Assembly (NCBI RefSeq): GCF_002157205.1
Contig: NZ_CP021358.1
Span: 1,178,001-1,242,000 of the forward strand
Origin: Kushneria marisflavi
GTDB lineage: Bacteria > Pseudomonadota > Gammaproteobacteria > Pseudomonadales > Halomonadaceae
Length of the DNA stretch: 64,000 bases
Direction of reading: 5' to 3'
Each line of letters opens with the position of its first letter. The first letter of the stretch is position 1. Under the pieces are notes generated by a model. That model was not told the origin of the DNA. It saw only the letters and a program-made list of their open reading frames with translations, and did not search any database. This document shows, piece by piece, positions 7,046-16,153 of this stretch. The translations under genes and the position numbers were made by a program.

Positions 7046-9484
7046 ATGCGCAAGCTGATTCAGCACGGCAGCTCGACGGCGTTGTCGGCCTGTGAGACGG
7101 TCCCGGGACACGACAGCGCCATTGGCCATGTCACCGGTCGGGCCGCCTACGTTGATGACCTGCCGGGGCCGGCGGATATGCATCATCTGGCGGTAGGGCT
7201 TTCACCGCATGCCAGTGCCCGAATACGGCACATGGACCTGAGCGAGGTACGGTGCCAGCCCGGGGTGATCGACGTCATCACCGCCGCCGAGATCCCGGGC
7301 CACAATGAAGTCGGCGCGGTCTATCCCGGCGACCCATTGCTGGCCGAAAACGAGGTGCGCTACGCGGGCCAGATGGTCTTTGCCGTGGTGGCCGACACGC
7401 TCTATCACGCTCGCTGCGCCGTGGCCCACGCCTGCATCGACTATCAGGTGATGACCCCGGCGCTGGACCCGGTTGCCTCGATCAAGGCCGGCCTAACCGT
7501 GCTGCCCGAGCATATGCACGAGCGTCCGCTGCCGGCGCCGGCACTCGATCGTGGGGCGGCCATGAGCGAGGATACCCAGACCAGCGGCAATGTGGATCGT
7601 GCCCTGCAGGAGGCACCCCATGTGCTGACCGGCGAACAGTGTATTGGCGGTCAGGAACATTTTTACCTTGAGGGGCAGATTGCTCAGGCCGAAAGGCTCG
7701 ATGATGATGGGCTGCGGGTGCTGACCTCCAGTCAGCATCCCAGCGAAGTTCAGAAGCTGGTCGCCGAGGTGCTGGGCATCCCGCTTCATGGCATTGTCGC
7801 CGAGGTTCGTCGCATGGGCGGCGGATTTGGTGGCAAGGAGAGCCAGGCAGCCGCGCTGGGAGCGATGGCGGCGCTGGCCGCCCATCGCAACGGCTGTGCC
7901 ATACGCTTTCGCCTGCCACGCGCCGATGACATGCAGGCCACCGGCAAGCGGCATCCGTTTTACAATCAATACCGGGTCGGCTTTGACGAGACCGGACGAC
8001 TGATTGGTGCCGACATCACCCTGATCGGCAACTGCGGCCATTCGCCGGATCTCTCCGAGGGCGTGGTGGATCGCGCCATGTTTCACGCCGACAATGCCTA
8101 TTACCTGGGCCATGCCCGCGTGACCGGCCATCGGGCCATGACCCATACCGCCTCCAATACGGCCTTTCGTGGCTTTGGCGGTCCACAGGGCATGATGCCG
8201 ATCGAGGGGGCCATGGATGATATCGCGCGAACTCTGGGGCTCGATCCGCTGGACGTGCGAAAACGCAATCTCTATGACCTCGAGCGCTGCGAAACGCACT
8301 ACGGCCAGCAGATCGATCAACCCCTGATCGGTGATCTGATCGAAACGCTGGAAGCCTCGAGCAACTATCGCGTGCGGCGAGACGAGATGGCCGCCTTCAA
8401 CGCCGATAGCCCCGTCATCCGCAAGGGGCTGGCCCTGACCCCGGTCAAGTTCGGCATCTCCTTTACCGCCCGACATCTCAATCAGGCCGGCGCGCTGTTG
8501 ATGATTTATACCGACGGCAGTGTGTTGATCAATCATGGCGGCACCGAAATGGGCCAGGGGCTGCATACCAAGGTCTGTCAGGTCGTGGCCCGAGAGCTGG
8601 GCATCGCCTACCACCGGGTGCGCATCAGTGCGACACGCACCGACAAGGTCCCCAACACCTCCCCGACAGCGGCGTCTTCGGGCGCCGATCTCAACGCCAT
8701 GGCGGCTCGCAAGGCCGCCATTACGCTGCGCGAGCGTCTGGTGGATTTTGCATCGGAATGGCAGGCGCTGCCTCGCGAACAGCTGACCCTCACAGGCGAT
8801 GGGCTGACGACCGGAACCGGGCACATCGAATGGTCCGAGCTGATCCAGCAGGCCTATCTGGCACGGGTACCGCTCTCGGCAACCGGTTTCTATGCGACTC
8901 CCGAGATTCACTACGACCGTCAGACCGGGCGCGGCCGGCCCTTTTATTACTATGCCTGGGGCGCCGCGGTCAGTGAGGTTCACGTGGATACGCTCACCGG
9001 CGAGTACCGGGTGGCACGGGTCGATATCCTTCACGATGTGGGGGACTCGCTCAATCCGGCCATTGATCGCGGCCAGATCGAAGGCGGCTTCATCCAGGGC
9101 ATGGGCTGGCTGACCACCGAGGAGCTCAAATGGGACGACCAGGGCCATTTGCTGACCACGGGACCTGCCACCTACAAGATCCCGGCCTGTGGTGATGCCC
9201 CTCGCGACTTTAGGGTTGCCCTGCTGGAAGGCCACCCCAACTCGCAGGCGACGATTTACCGCTCCAAGGCGGTCGGAGAACCTCCACTGATGCTGGCCAT
9301 TTCGGTATGGTCGGCCCTGCGTGACGCCATCGCCAGTCTTGCCGATGACCGCTCAAGCCCACGACTGGACACGCCGGCCACGCCGGAACGGGTTCTGATG
9401 GCCTGTCATGCAGCGCGCGCCGGGAACGTCCACGACGGCGGCGCAACGAGGGAGGAGATGCCTGATGTCATGTCGGAAAAATGA
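7046..9484 (+). CDS. xdhB: xanthine dehydrogenase large (molybdopterin) subunit
   Basis: 812-residue molybdenum-cofactor subunit where hypoxanthine and xanthine are hydroxylated. Visible family motifs in order: the GGGFGGKES cofactor loop, NTAFRGFGGPQG, the GTEMGQGLHTK stretch, and KAVGEPPLML, whose Glu745 corresponds to the catalytic base of bacterial XdhB. Length is normal for the two-subunit bacterial enzyme. It has GGAGGAG before its ATG and overlaps xdhC by 20 bases. It works with XdhA as a heterotetramer in the cytoplasm and depends on XdhC for sulfurated cofactor. Confidence 0.95.
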   Translation: MRKLIQHGSSTALSACETVPGHDSAIGHVTGRAAYVDDLPGPADMHHLAVGLSPHASARIRHMDLSEVRCQPGVIDVITAAEIPGHNEVGAVYPGDPLLAENEVRYAGQMVFAVVADTLYHARCAVAHACIDYQVMTPALDPVASIKAGLTVLPEHMHERPLPAPALDRGAAMSEDTQTSGNVDRALQEAPHVLTGEQCIGGQEHFYLEGQIAQAERLDDDGLRVLTSSQHPSEVQKLVAEVLGIPLHGIVAEVRRMGGGFGGKESQAAALGAMAALAAHRNGCAIRFRLPRADDMQATGKRHPFYNQYRVGFDETGRLIGADITLIGNCGHSPDLSEGVVDRAMFHADNAYYLGHARVTGHRAMTHTASNTAFRGFGGPQGMMPIEGAMDDIARTLGLDPLDVRKRNLYDLERCETHYGQQIDQPLIGDLIETLEASSNYRVRRDEMAAFNADSPVIRKGLALTPVKFGISFTARHLNQAGALLMIYTDGSVLINHGGTEMGQGLHTKVCQVVARELGIAYHRVRISATRTDKVPNTSPTAASSGADLNAMAARKAAITLRERLVDFASEWQALPREQLTLTGDGLTTGTGHIEWSELIQQAYLARVPLSATGFYATPEIHYDRQTGRGRPFYYYAWGAAVSEVHVDTLTGEYRVARVDILHDVGDSLNPAIDRGQIEGGFIQGMGWLTTEELKWDDQGHLLTTGPATYKIPACGDAPRDFRVALLEGHPNSQATIYRSKAVGEPPLMLAISVWSALRDAIASLADDRSSPRLDTPATPERVLMACHAARAGNVHDGGATREEMPDVMSEK

Positions 9485-10346
9485 GCCCGAACGCCGCGCG
9501 CGCCGCTGGCATGAGGCGCTGACCGACTGCCAGCGCCGCGGTATCGCGCATGCCTGTGCCCAGATCGTGACCAGCGCCGGTTCGACGCCGCGTGAACCCG
9601 GCAGCCAGATGGTGATCACCGAAACAGAGCGCTTTGATACCCTGGGCGGAGGGCGCTTCGAGCAGGAAATCATCGAGATGGCGCAGCAGGCACTCGCACG
9701 CGGAGAATCGGGATGTCGACTCGAGAGCTTTTCACTCGGCGCCCGCTCGGGGCAGTGCTGCGGCGGTCATGTCGACGTACTGATCACTCTTTACCCCAGG
9801 CCCTGCATGCAGATTGCCCTGTTTGGCGCAGGCCATGTGGCGCAGGCGCTGGAGCCGCTACTGGGCGGGCTGGGCTGGCGCGTTGACTGGCTCGACACCC
9901 GATCCCCGGCGCTACTGGAAGTGACGGCGCATGCGCCCACCACGCACTGCCATTTCGGGATGACCATCGATGAACAGATGGCCCACCTGGCGCCCGGCAG
10001 TCACTGCCTGATCATGACCCACGATCACACGCTTGATGAAGCACTGCTGGCTGCGATCATAATGCGCCGCGATCAGGCGTCGCTGGGGCTGATCGGCTCC
10101 GAGAGCAAGCGGGCACGCTTTGTTCGTCGTCTGCGCCACAAGGGGGTCGACGAAACCGAGCTGAACGCCCTGCGCTGCCCGCTGGGCCATAGTGGCGGTG
10201 ACAAGCGCCCGCAGGCCATTGCCATCGCCATTGCCGCCGAGCTGCTCACGCTGAATTCGACACCAGCGCCTCCCATACTGAGGGGACTGCCGCGGGAGGC
10301 CCTGACAAGGCTAGAGGCTGCCGTCAACGTTCGAGAAACCGGATAA
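9465..10346 (+). CDS. xdhC: xanthine dehydrogenase accessory protein XdhC
   Basis: 293 residues. XdhC binds molybdenum cofactor, promotes its sulfuration and inserts it into XdhB. The N-terminal XdhC/CoxI domain has SAGSTPREPGSQM and RSGQCCGGHVDV. The C-terminal Rossmann domain starts with LFGAGHVAQAL, then has LIMTHDHTLDE and LGLIGSESKRARF. ATG 9465 is chosen because GGAGGAG lies at 9451-9457 at ideal spacing; an in-frame upstream ATG at 9408 lacks this. The start lies inside the last codons of xdhB, so translation is probably coupled. Confidence 0.93.
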   Translation: MSCRKNEPERRARRWHEALTDCQRRGIAHACAQIVTSAGSTPREPGSQMVITETERFDTLGGGRFEQEIIEMAQQALARGESGCRLESFSLGARSGQCCGGHVDVLITLYPRPCMQIALFGAGHVAQALEPLLGGLGWRVDWLDTRSPALLEVTAHAPTTHCHFGMTIDEQMAHLAPGSHCLIMTHDHTLDEALLAAIIMRRDQASLGLIGSESKRARFVRRLRHKGVDETELNALRCPLGHSGGDKRPQAIAIAIAAELLTLNSTPAPPILRGLPREALTRLEAAVNVRETG

Positions 10347-10360
10347 GGTCGACCTTGCGT

Positions 10361-10690
10361 CTAGCTACCGCGATAGACGTTATAGCCCCAGGGAGTGATC
10401 AACAGCGGCACGTGGTAGCGTTGCCCATTGGCCAGGGTCACGGCAACCGGCACACGGTCCAGAAACGGCGAATCCACACCGCGCGCAAGGAAGTAGTCGC
10501 GCACGTGGAAATGCATCGTGTACAGCCCGCCCTCGCCGTTGTCCAAAAGCGGGGCATCCAGACGGCCATCCTGGTTGGTGACGCCATGGGCGCACGGTGT
10601 CGTGGCGCCATGAGCGAACAGATCAACGTGAAGGCCGGCTGCCGGCAGACCACCGTGCTGATCGAGAACATGGGTGCTCAGGGTTGTCAT
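10361..10690 (-). CDS. uraH: 5-hydroxyisourate hydrolase
   Basis: 109-residue transthyretin-related protein that hydrolyses 5-hydroxyisourate, the HpxO product, to OHCU. It has the family N-terminus STHVLD (His7), a central HFHVRDYF segment and the diagnostic C-terminal YRGS (106-109). There is no signal peptide, so it is cytoplasmic. It is convergent with xdhC (14-base gap) and divergent from uraD, with 81 bases between the two starts to hold both promoters. No RutR-type palindrome was found in that gap. Confidence 0.95.
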   Translation of the reverse strand: MTTLSTHVLDQHGGLPAAGLHVDLFAHGATTPCAHGVTNQDGRLDAPLLDNGEGGLYTMHFHVRDYFLARGVDSPFLDRVPVAVTLANGQRYHVPLLITPWGYNVYRGS

Positions 10691-10771
10691 TGTCGTTACC
10701 GGGTCGTGGAGAAAACACAGCTATCGATATCCCCGAGCCTGCCAGGATTCATTGTTAAAGGAAAGCCCAAT

Positions 10772-11275
10772 ATGTCCGTTACGCTGGAAACCCTGAATCA
10801 CATGCCCGAGGCGCAGTTCGTCTCGCAGCTGGAAGGGCTTTACGAACACTCCCCCTGGATTGTTCGAGCCATTGCCGAACAGCGTCCCTTCGCCAGCACT
10901 GATGCCCTGATCGATGCCGCTCAGGCCCATGTCCATCAGGCCGGCGTTCAGGCACAGCTGGAGCTGATTTGTGCCCACCCCGAACTGGGCGACCGCCAGC
11001 TTGCCCGCCTGACCCCGGCATCGCAGGCAGAGCAGCGCGGCGCCGGTCTGACAGAGGATAAAGCGCGCGTTGAGAGGTTACGCTCACTCAATGAGGCCTA
11101 CCGACAGCGTCACGGCTTTCCCTTTGTGGTCGCCGTCGCCGGCCTCACTCCCGAGACCATCATTGCCATTCTGGAAAAGCGTTTACCGCGAGAACGTGAT
11201 ACCGAGATCACCGAGAGCCTGGTCCAGATCGGTCATATCGCTCGTCACCGCCTGACGAGCATGCTTGAGGCTTAA
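10772..11275 (+). CDS. uraD: 2-oxo-4-hydroxy-4-carboxy-5-ureidoimidazoline (OHCU) decarboxylase
   Basis: 167 residues. It decarboxylates OHCU to S-allantoin, the last step of urate breakdown encoded here. The catalytic His69 lies in the HPELG motif, and the RQRHGFPFVVAVAG stretch is typical of the family. AAAGGAAA precedes ATG 10772; the open frame runs back to 10355, but nothing upstream resembles the family and that part overlaps uraH. Its stop overlaps the convergent I78 lipoprotein stop by 4 bases. No allantoinase is in the window, so the fate of allantoin must be encoded elsewhere. Confidence 0.94.
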   Translation: MSVTLETLNHMPEAQFVSQLEGLYEHSPWIVRAIAEQRPFASTDALIDAAQAHVHQAGVQAQLELICAHPELGDRQLARLTPASQAEQRGAGLTEDKARVERLRSLNEAYRQRHGFPFVVAVAGLTPETIIAILEKRLPRERDTEITESLVQIGHIARHRLTSMLEA

Positions 11276-11622
11276 CCGCAGTCAAAGGACTGGATCACAC
11301 CCTGTTGATTGACGTTGATGTTCAGACGGTTCTCCCGGTAATCCATCGTCTTGATGGTATCGGGTGCCAGTACGCGAAACTGCTGAGCCTGGCTCTGATC
11401 AACGATCTGCTGGCGAACATTTTGATCGAGCGTCACACCGGTGAGGTCCTTCAGGCGATCGGCACCACAGGCCTTGCGGGCATCATCGGAGGACTGCGAG
11501 GGAGCGTCCGTCCCGGTCTGATCCTTCGAGGCCGTCGCGTCACTGCCACCGCCGAACCAGGCACAGCCGTTAAGCCCCAGAAACGTCGTGGTGACGAGCG
11601 CGGCAAGCAGGGCATGTTTCAT
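11272..11622 (-). CDS. I78-family peptidase inhibitor lipoprotein
   Basis: 116 residues. The lipoprotein signal peptide ends in LNGC with lipidated Cys20, followed by a Ser/Thr/Asp-rich linker and a C-terminal I78 inhibitor domain (about 50-116). That domain has the family pattern CGADRLKDLTG, then TMDYRENRLNINV, ending in FDCG. I78 proteins inhibit serine proteases, so an envelope-anchored protease inhibitor is the likely role. The start overlaps the stop of the upstream amidase gene by 4 bases (ATGA), which suggests co-translation. Confidence 0.85.
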   Translation of the reverse strand: MKHALLAALVTTTFLGLNGCAWFGGGSDATASKDQTGTDAPSQSSDDARKACGADRLKDLTGVTLDQNVRQQIVDQSQAQQFRVLAPDTIKTMDYRENRLNINVNQQGVIQSFDCG

Positions 11623-13331
11623 GATGATCTCCGATCAGGGGTATCCAGGGCCTGCCCGGGCGCCGATAGCGGGGCCATGGCAGGCAGCGTAAGCGTTTTA
11701 TCATCGGCAACATCGTGCATGAACGCCAGTCCCATTCGATAGAGCACGGTTTCCTGACGCTCGCTGCCCAGCAGGGAGAGGCCAACGGGCACACCGGCAC
11801 GGGTCATGCCCATTGGCACCGTCAGTTCGGGAAAGCCGGTGGCGGAAGCGATGTAGCCCAGCGCAAACGGTTCTCTGGCCGTGCATTCATAGTCATCGTG
11901 CCTGCCGTCCGTCAGCGGCGGAGCCGGACAGGCTTCGGTGGGAAACACCAGGGCGTCCAGGTGATTGTCCGCCAGGAACTGCGCCAGATGCTCGCGAAGT
12001 TCGGGAAGACGCCGCGAGACCACCTCCAGATATTCCGGTGAGCCCTCCAGACGCTCATCCAGGCGATACTGCATGCCTCGAATCCGCCCGGGCGTGACCG
12101 GCGGATGATCGCCGGCGCGCTTGTTGAGCGCCTCGCACCGCTCCATGATCTCCTTGAGCGTATGGGGCTGATCCGCATCGAACTGACGCAGATACCGCTC
12201 CAGCTGGGGCTGAAATTCCGCCTGATGAACCGGCCCGACTGCCGTGGGCCAGAGATCAAGATAGTGTTTTTCGAGCGTGACCCTCACCGGTGTGGCGCCC
12301 AGCGTTTCAAGGCGCTTGAGTGCTTGGGCAAAGTGCGTCTCGATCTCGGCATTGCCCGCTTCACGATGCTCGATCACCCCCACGCGCAGCCCTTCAAGCG
12401 GTGTGGCAGTATCGGGCACAGTGATGGGGTCGAGGCCTTTCAGCGGAGCGTCGTCATCAAACCAGGTGGTATCGTCGGCTTCGTCACGCCCGGTCATGAC
12501 GGACAGTACCCAGGCATTGCCCTGCACCGTACGCGTCATGGGCGCCGGCGTATCAAAGGACATCGCCAGAGGAATGATGCCGTCACGACTGACCCGGCCC
12601 AGCGTCGGTCGCATGGCCACAAGCCCTGCCGCGTGCGCCGGACCGCGCACGGAGCCTTCCGTATCGGTGCCAATGGCAAAGGGCGCAAAGCCCGCCGCCA
12701 CAGCGGCGGCCGAACCGCTGCTGGAGCCCAGCACACTGCGATCCAGCCGCCAGGGATTGCGGGTAATGCCGCCCCGGGAGCTATAGCCCGGTTCACCATA
12801 GCTGGCGGCAAATTCAGTCATGTTGGTCTTGCCCAGCAAAATGGCTCCGGCCTGTTCCAGACGCTGAACCACATGAGCGCTGTCTTTGGGATAGGCATTC
12901 GCAAGCACCATGGAGCCGCCCGAGGAAGGCAGCCCCTTTACATCGACATTGTCCTTGATCACGAAGGGGATGCCATAAAGCGGGCCGTGCCCGCCCTCGT
13001 GACGATGGCGGTCCAGCTCGCGGGCACGAGCGATGGCTCCCGGCGCCAGATCCAGCATGGCATTGATGTGAGGTCCCTGATCATCCAGCGCCCCGATACG
13101 GGCCAGATAAAAGCGGGTTAACTGCTCGGAGGTCACTTCACCGCGATCGAGCATGTCACGCAGCTCGGGCAGGCTTTTGCGTTCAAGATGCAGGGACGGA
13201 TCGTTTGAGGGCGATGCAACACCCCCACTATCCTCACCGGCACTGGCCGATGATGCCAGAATCACTCCCATCAGCATGCCGGAGGCCAGACGCCAACAGA
13301 GACGCCGGCTGAACCAGAGCCGAGACATCAT
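11619..13331 (-). CDS. exported amidase-signature enzyme
   Basis: 570 residues with a signal peptide (hydrophobic 15-30, cleavage near ASSASAGE), so periplasmic or secreted. The amidase-signature triad is visible: Lys126 (FVIKDNVD), cis-Ser in GSSSGSAAAVAAG (203-205) and nucleophile Ser227. The nucleophile context reads GTDTEGSVRGPA instead of the usual GTDTGGSI/VRxPA, an unusual Glu next to Ser. These enzymes hydrolyse amide bonds of small amides or peptides; the substrate is unknown. GGGGAG precedes the ATG at 13331, with a second ATG next to it. It is translationally coupled to the I78 inhibitor gene. Confidence 0.85.
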   Translation of the reverse strand: MMSRLWFSRRLCWRLASGMLMGVILASSASAGEDSGGVASPSNDPSLHLERKSLPELRDMLDRGEVTSEQLTRFYLARIGALDDQGPHINAMLDLAPGAIARARELDRHRHEGGHGPLYGIPFVIKDNVDVKGLPSSGGSMVLANAYPKDSAHVVQRLEQAGAILLGKTNMTEFAASYGEPGYSSRGGITRNPWRLDRSVLGSSSGSAAAVAAGFAPFAIGTDTEGSVRGPAHAAGLVAMRPTLGRVSRDGIIPLAMSFDTPAPMTRTVQGNAWVLSVMTGRDEADDTTWFDDDAPLKGLDPITVPDTATPLEGLRVGVIEHREAGNAEIETHFAQALKRLETLGATPVRVTLEKHYLDLWPTAVGPVHQAEFQPQLERYLRQFDADQPHTLKEIMERCEALNKRAGDHPPVTPGRIRGMQYRLDERLEGSPEYLEVVSRRLPELREHLAQFLADNHLDALVFPTEACPAPPLTDGRHDDYECTAREPFALGYIASATGFPELTVPMGMTRAGVPVGLSLLGSERQETVLYRMGLAFMHDVADDKTLTLPAMAPLSAPGQALDTPDRRSS

Positions 13332-13459
13332 GTGCTCCCCACGTGTCGAACACGTTTTGTTCAGGAAGCTCGCATCGTGCCCCTTCGCTGCTGACAGAAT
13401 CAAGTCAGAGAGACAAGGCAGCCCCGTTCATGTTCGAGGCTGCGCACATCGGCAAAGAC

Positions 13460-13762
13460 TCAGAAGCCGGCAATCGCGCACTCATCGGCGATCGCAAGCC
13501 ATACGCCCGGTCCGGCCCCACGATGATCGGTCATTTCGATCAGTCCGTGTGCCTCCAGTGAGGCGGCGGCGCGGCGCACCAGGGCATGCGCCACATCAAA
13601 CCGGCGGGACAGCCGGCCGCTGTCCAGCCTTGTCTGCCCGGCCTGCGCCCCCTCTTCCAGAGAGGCCAGCAGCAGCGCCTCCAGACCATCAAGCTCCGGA
13701 TGGCGCTGCATCAGACGCTCCAGGTGCACGAGCTGATCACACGTCAGTGACTCTGGAGTCAT
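13460..13762 (-). CDS. small winged-helix-like protein coupled to the YdeP-type oxidoreductase
   Basis: 100 residues, family not recognised with confidence. Residues about 15-90 suggest a helix-turn-helix or winged-helix fold: LSRRFDVAHALVRRAAASLEAHGLIEMTDHRG looks like a recognition helix followed by a wing, ending in an acidic-hydrophobic tail. The ATG overlaps the stop of the oxidoreductase in a TGATG arrangement, so the two are translationally coupled. The role could be local regulation or an accessory function for the molybdoenzyme. No signal peptide or membrane segment. Confidence 0.7.
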   Translation of the reverse strand: MTPESLTCDQLVHLERLMQRHPELDGLEALLLASLEEGAQAGQTRLDSGRLSRRFDVAHALVRRAAASLEAHGLIEMTDHRGAGPGVWLAIADECAIAGF

Positions 13763-16050
13763 CAGGCCAGACGCTGGCTTTTTTCAAGTCGAATGGCCAC
13801 CGACTTGGAGTTGGGCGTATTGCTCTTGATGCCGACGCTATCCAGCGGAATCAGCGGGTTGGTCTCGGGATAGTAGGCCGCCGCACAGCCGTTGGGGGTA
13901 TCGTATTCCACCACTCGAAAGCCATCGGCGCGGCGCTCGATACCATCCTCGGACTCACCAATCAGGTTGACCCAGTCATTTTTGGCCACCCCAAGGCGCG
14001 CCATGTCAGCCGAACTCATGAAGATCACCTGACGCGTGCCCTCAACCCCACGGTAGCGATCGTTATAGCCATAGATCGTGGTGTTGTACTGGTCGTGACT
14101 GCGCATGGTCTGCAGGGTGATCCAGCCTTCTCGACAAGCCAGTTTCTGATGCAGCACCGCCTCGGGCAGGGGTTCACTGCAGAAATTGGCAAGCCCTGTA
14201 TCGGTGGGAAATTCACGCCGCGCGCCGGGGTTGCCCAGCCAGAAGCCACGCTCCTCACGCACACGCGTGTTGAAGTCTTCAAATCCCGGTAACACCGCCG
14301 CGACATGATCACGAATGCGATCGTAATCGCCGGCAAGCGCGTCCCAGTCCACCACGTCACTGCCCAGCAGTCTCTGCGCAATGCCCGTCAGGATGGCGAT
14401 TTCGGAGCGCAGCTCTTTCGATGCCGGCTTGTGAATCCCGGCCGAGCCATGAACCATGCTCATCGAATCTTCCACGGTGATCAGCTGGGGCTTGCCATCG
14501 GCGCGGCGATCCACTTCGACCCGGCCGATGACCGGCAGAATCAGGGCGTCACGCCCGGTGACCAGATGACTGCGGTTGAGCTTGGTGCTCATGTGAACCG
14601 TCAGATCACAACGCGCCAGTGCCGCCTCGCAGACATGGGAATCGGAAGTAGCGCGGGCAAAGTTGCCGCCCAGCCCGATAAACACCCGACACTGCTCGTC
14701 ACGCATGGCGCGAATGGCCGACACCGTGTCATGCCCGTGTTTGCGTGGCATCGGGACACCGTAAAAACCTTCCAGCGCATCCAGAAAGTCGCTGGAGGGC
14801 TTTTCATAGATGCCCATGGTGCGATCCCCCTGGACATTGGAGTGACCGCGCACCGGGCAGGTACCGGCACCCGGCTTGCCGATGTTGCCCCGAAGCAGCA
14901 GGAAATTGACGATCTCACGTACCGTGGCGACCGAATGCTCATGTTGGGTAATGCCCATCGCCCAGGCACAGATGGTGGCATTCGACTGAATGTAAACCTC
15001 TGCGGCACGGCTAATCTCTTCGCGGCTCAGGCCCGACTGCGCCTCGATCACTGCCCAGGGCGTGGCCTCCACCACCGCGCGCCAGGCCTCCAGCCCGTCG
15101 GTATGCTGCGCGATGAAGTCATGATCGAGCACGTTGCCGTCGCGGTCGTCGCGTTCAAACACGATCTTTGCCATGCCGCGAATGGCAGCCATGTCACCGC
15201 CCAGCGCCGGACACAGATAAAGCGAGCTGATGCGGCCGCTGCCCCCGGTGGCCATTTCCAGCTTGCGCTGCGGGTCGGCAAAGCGCTCGAGACCGCGCTC
15301 CTTTAGCGTGTTGAAGGCCACGACCTGACAGCCGTGATCGGCCGCCTCTCGCAGGGTGCCCAGCATGCGAGGATGGTTGGTGCCCGGGTTCTGCCCAAAG
15401 GTGAAAATGGCCTCGGCCTTCTCGAAATCTTCCAGCAGCACGCTGCCCTTGCCGATCCCGAGCGCCTCGACAAGCCCCGTCCCGCTGGCCTCATGGCACA
15501 TGTTGGAGCAGTCCGGCAGATTGTTGGTGCCGTAAAGCCGTGCCAGCAGCTGAAAGATCCAGGCTGATTCGTTGCACGCCTTGCCCGAGGTGTAAAAAAG
15601 CGCCTGATCGGGATGATCCAGCGCCTTCAGGCGGTCGGCCACCAGCTGAAAGGCATCTTCCCAGCTGATCGATTCATAGTAATCGGTCTCCGGGTTGTAA
15701 CGCATCGGCGAGGTCAGTCGGCCCTGGTCTTCGAGGCGATAGTCATCCCACGCCTTCATCTCGGTCACCGACCAGCGCTTGAAAAAACGCGGCGTGACCC
15801 GCTTGGCAGTGGTCTCCCAGGTGACGGCCTTGACGCCGTTTTCACAGAACTCGAACGATGAGGCATGCTCGGGATCGCCCCACGCACAGCCCGGACAGTC
15901 GAAGCCGTCAGGCTGGTTGAGTTTTAACAGCGCGCGAACGTTGGAAATCGGTGCACGGCTATGACGAAGGTGCCGACCGACGGAGATCAGCGCCCCCCAG
16001 CCAGCGGCCGGGTGGGTATATTCGAAAATGCGTTCCTTGGAGGAAATCAC
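13762..16050 (-). CDS. YdeP/FdhF-type molybdopterin oxidoreductase
   Basis: 762-residue molybdopterin oxidoreductase of the formate-dehydrogenase-alpha-like YdeP subfamily. Segments typical of it include FDCPGCAWGDP (C52, C55), FYTSGKACNESAW, DCSNMCHEASG, FGQNPGTNHPRM and FLLLRGNIGKPGAGTCPVRGHSNVQGDR. The C-terminal molydop-binding domain contains SHDQYNTTIYGYNDRYRG. The N-terminal four-Cys [4Fe-4S] pattern of true formate dehydrogenases is not evident. E. coli YdeP is linked to acid resistance; the substrate is not established. No Tat signal, so cytoplasmic. The preceding gene is fdhD (103-base gap), which fits a need for sulfurated bis-MGD cofactor. Confidence 0.88.
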   Translation of the reverse strand: MISSKERIFEYTHPAAGWGALISVGRHLRHSRAPISNVRALLKLNQPDGFDCPGCAWGDPEHASSFEFCENGVKAVTWETTAKRVTPRFFKRWSVTEMKAWDDYRLEDQGRLTSPMRYNPETDYYESISWEDAFQLVADRLKALDHPDQALFYTSGKACNESAWIFQLLARLYGTNNLPDCSNMCHEASGTGLVEALGIGKGSVLLEDFEKAEAIFTFGQNPGTNHPRMLGTLREAADHGCQVVAFNTLKERGLERFADPQRKLEMATGGSGRISSLYLCPALGGDMAAIRGMAKIVFERDDRDGNVLDHDFIAQHTDGLEAWRAVVEATPWAVIEAQSGLSREEISRAAEVYIQSNATICAWAMGITQHEHSVATVREIVNFLLLRGNIGKPGAGTCPVRGHSNVQGDRTMGIYEKPSSDFLDALEGFYGVPMPRKHGHDTVSAIRAMRDEQCRVFIGLGGNFARATSDSHVCEAALARCDLTVHMSTKLNRSHLVTGRDALILPVIGRVEVDRRADGKPQLITVEDSMSMVHGSAGIHKPASKELRSEIAILTGIAQRLLGSDVVDWDALAGDYDRIRDHVAAVLPGFEDFNTRVREERGFWLGNPGARREFPTDTGLANFCSEPLPEAVLHQKLACREGWITLQTMRSHDQYNTTIYGYNDRYRGVEGTRQVIFMSSADMARLGVAKNDWVNLIGESEDGIERRADGFRVVEYDTPNGCAAAYYPETNPLIPLDSVGIKSNTPNSKSVAIRLEKSQRLA

Positions 16051-16153
16051 GGAGAACTCTTTATGGCAGACAATAGGTTATGGCAAACGATAGGGACAAA
16101 AGGGTCACGATAAAGGGGCGATCAGAGGGCCCGGGCGGGTCAGCGTCGAGGGG

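Noticed and set aside
7493..9235. 580-residue open frame antisense to xdhB
   Set aside because: xdhB shows all family motifs on the plus strand; the antisense translation is low-complexity His/Gly/Gln-rich and has no recognisable domain.
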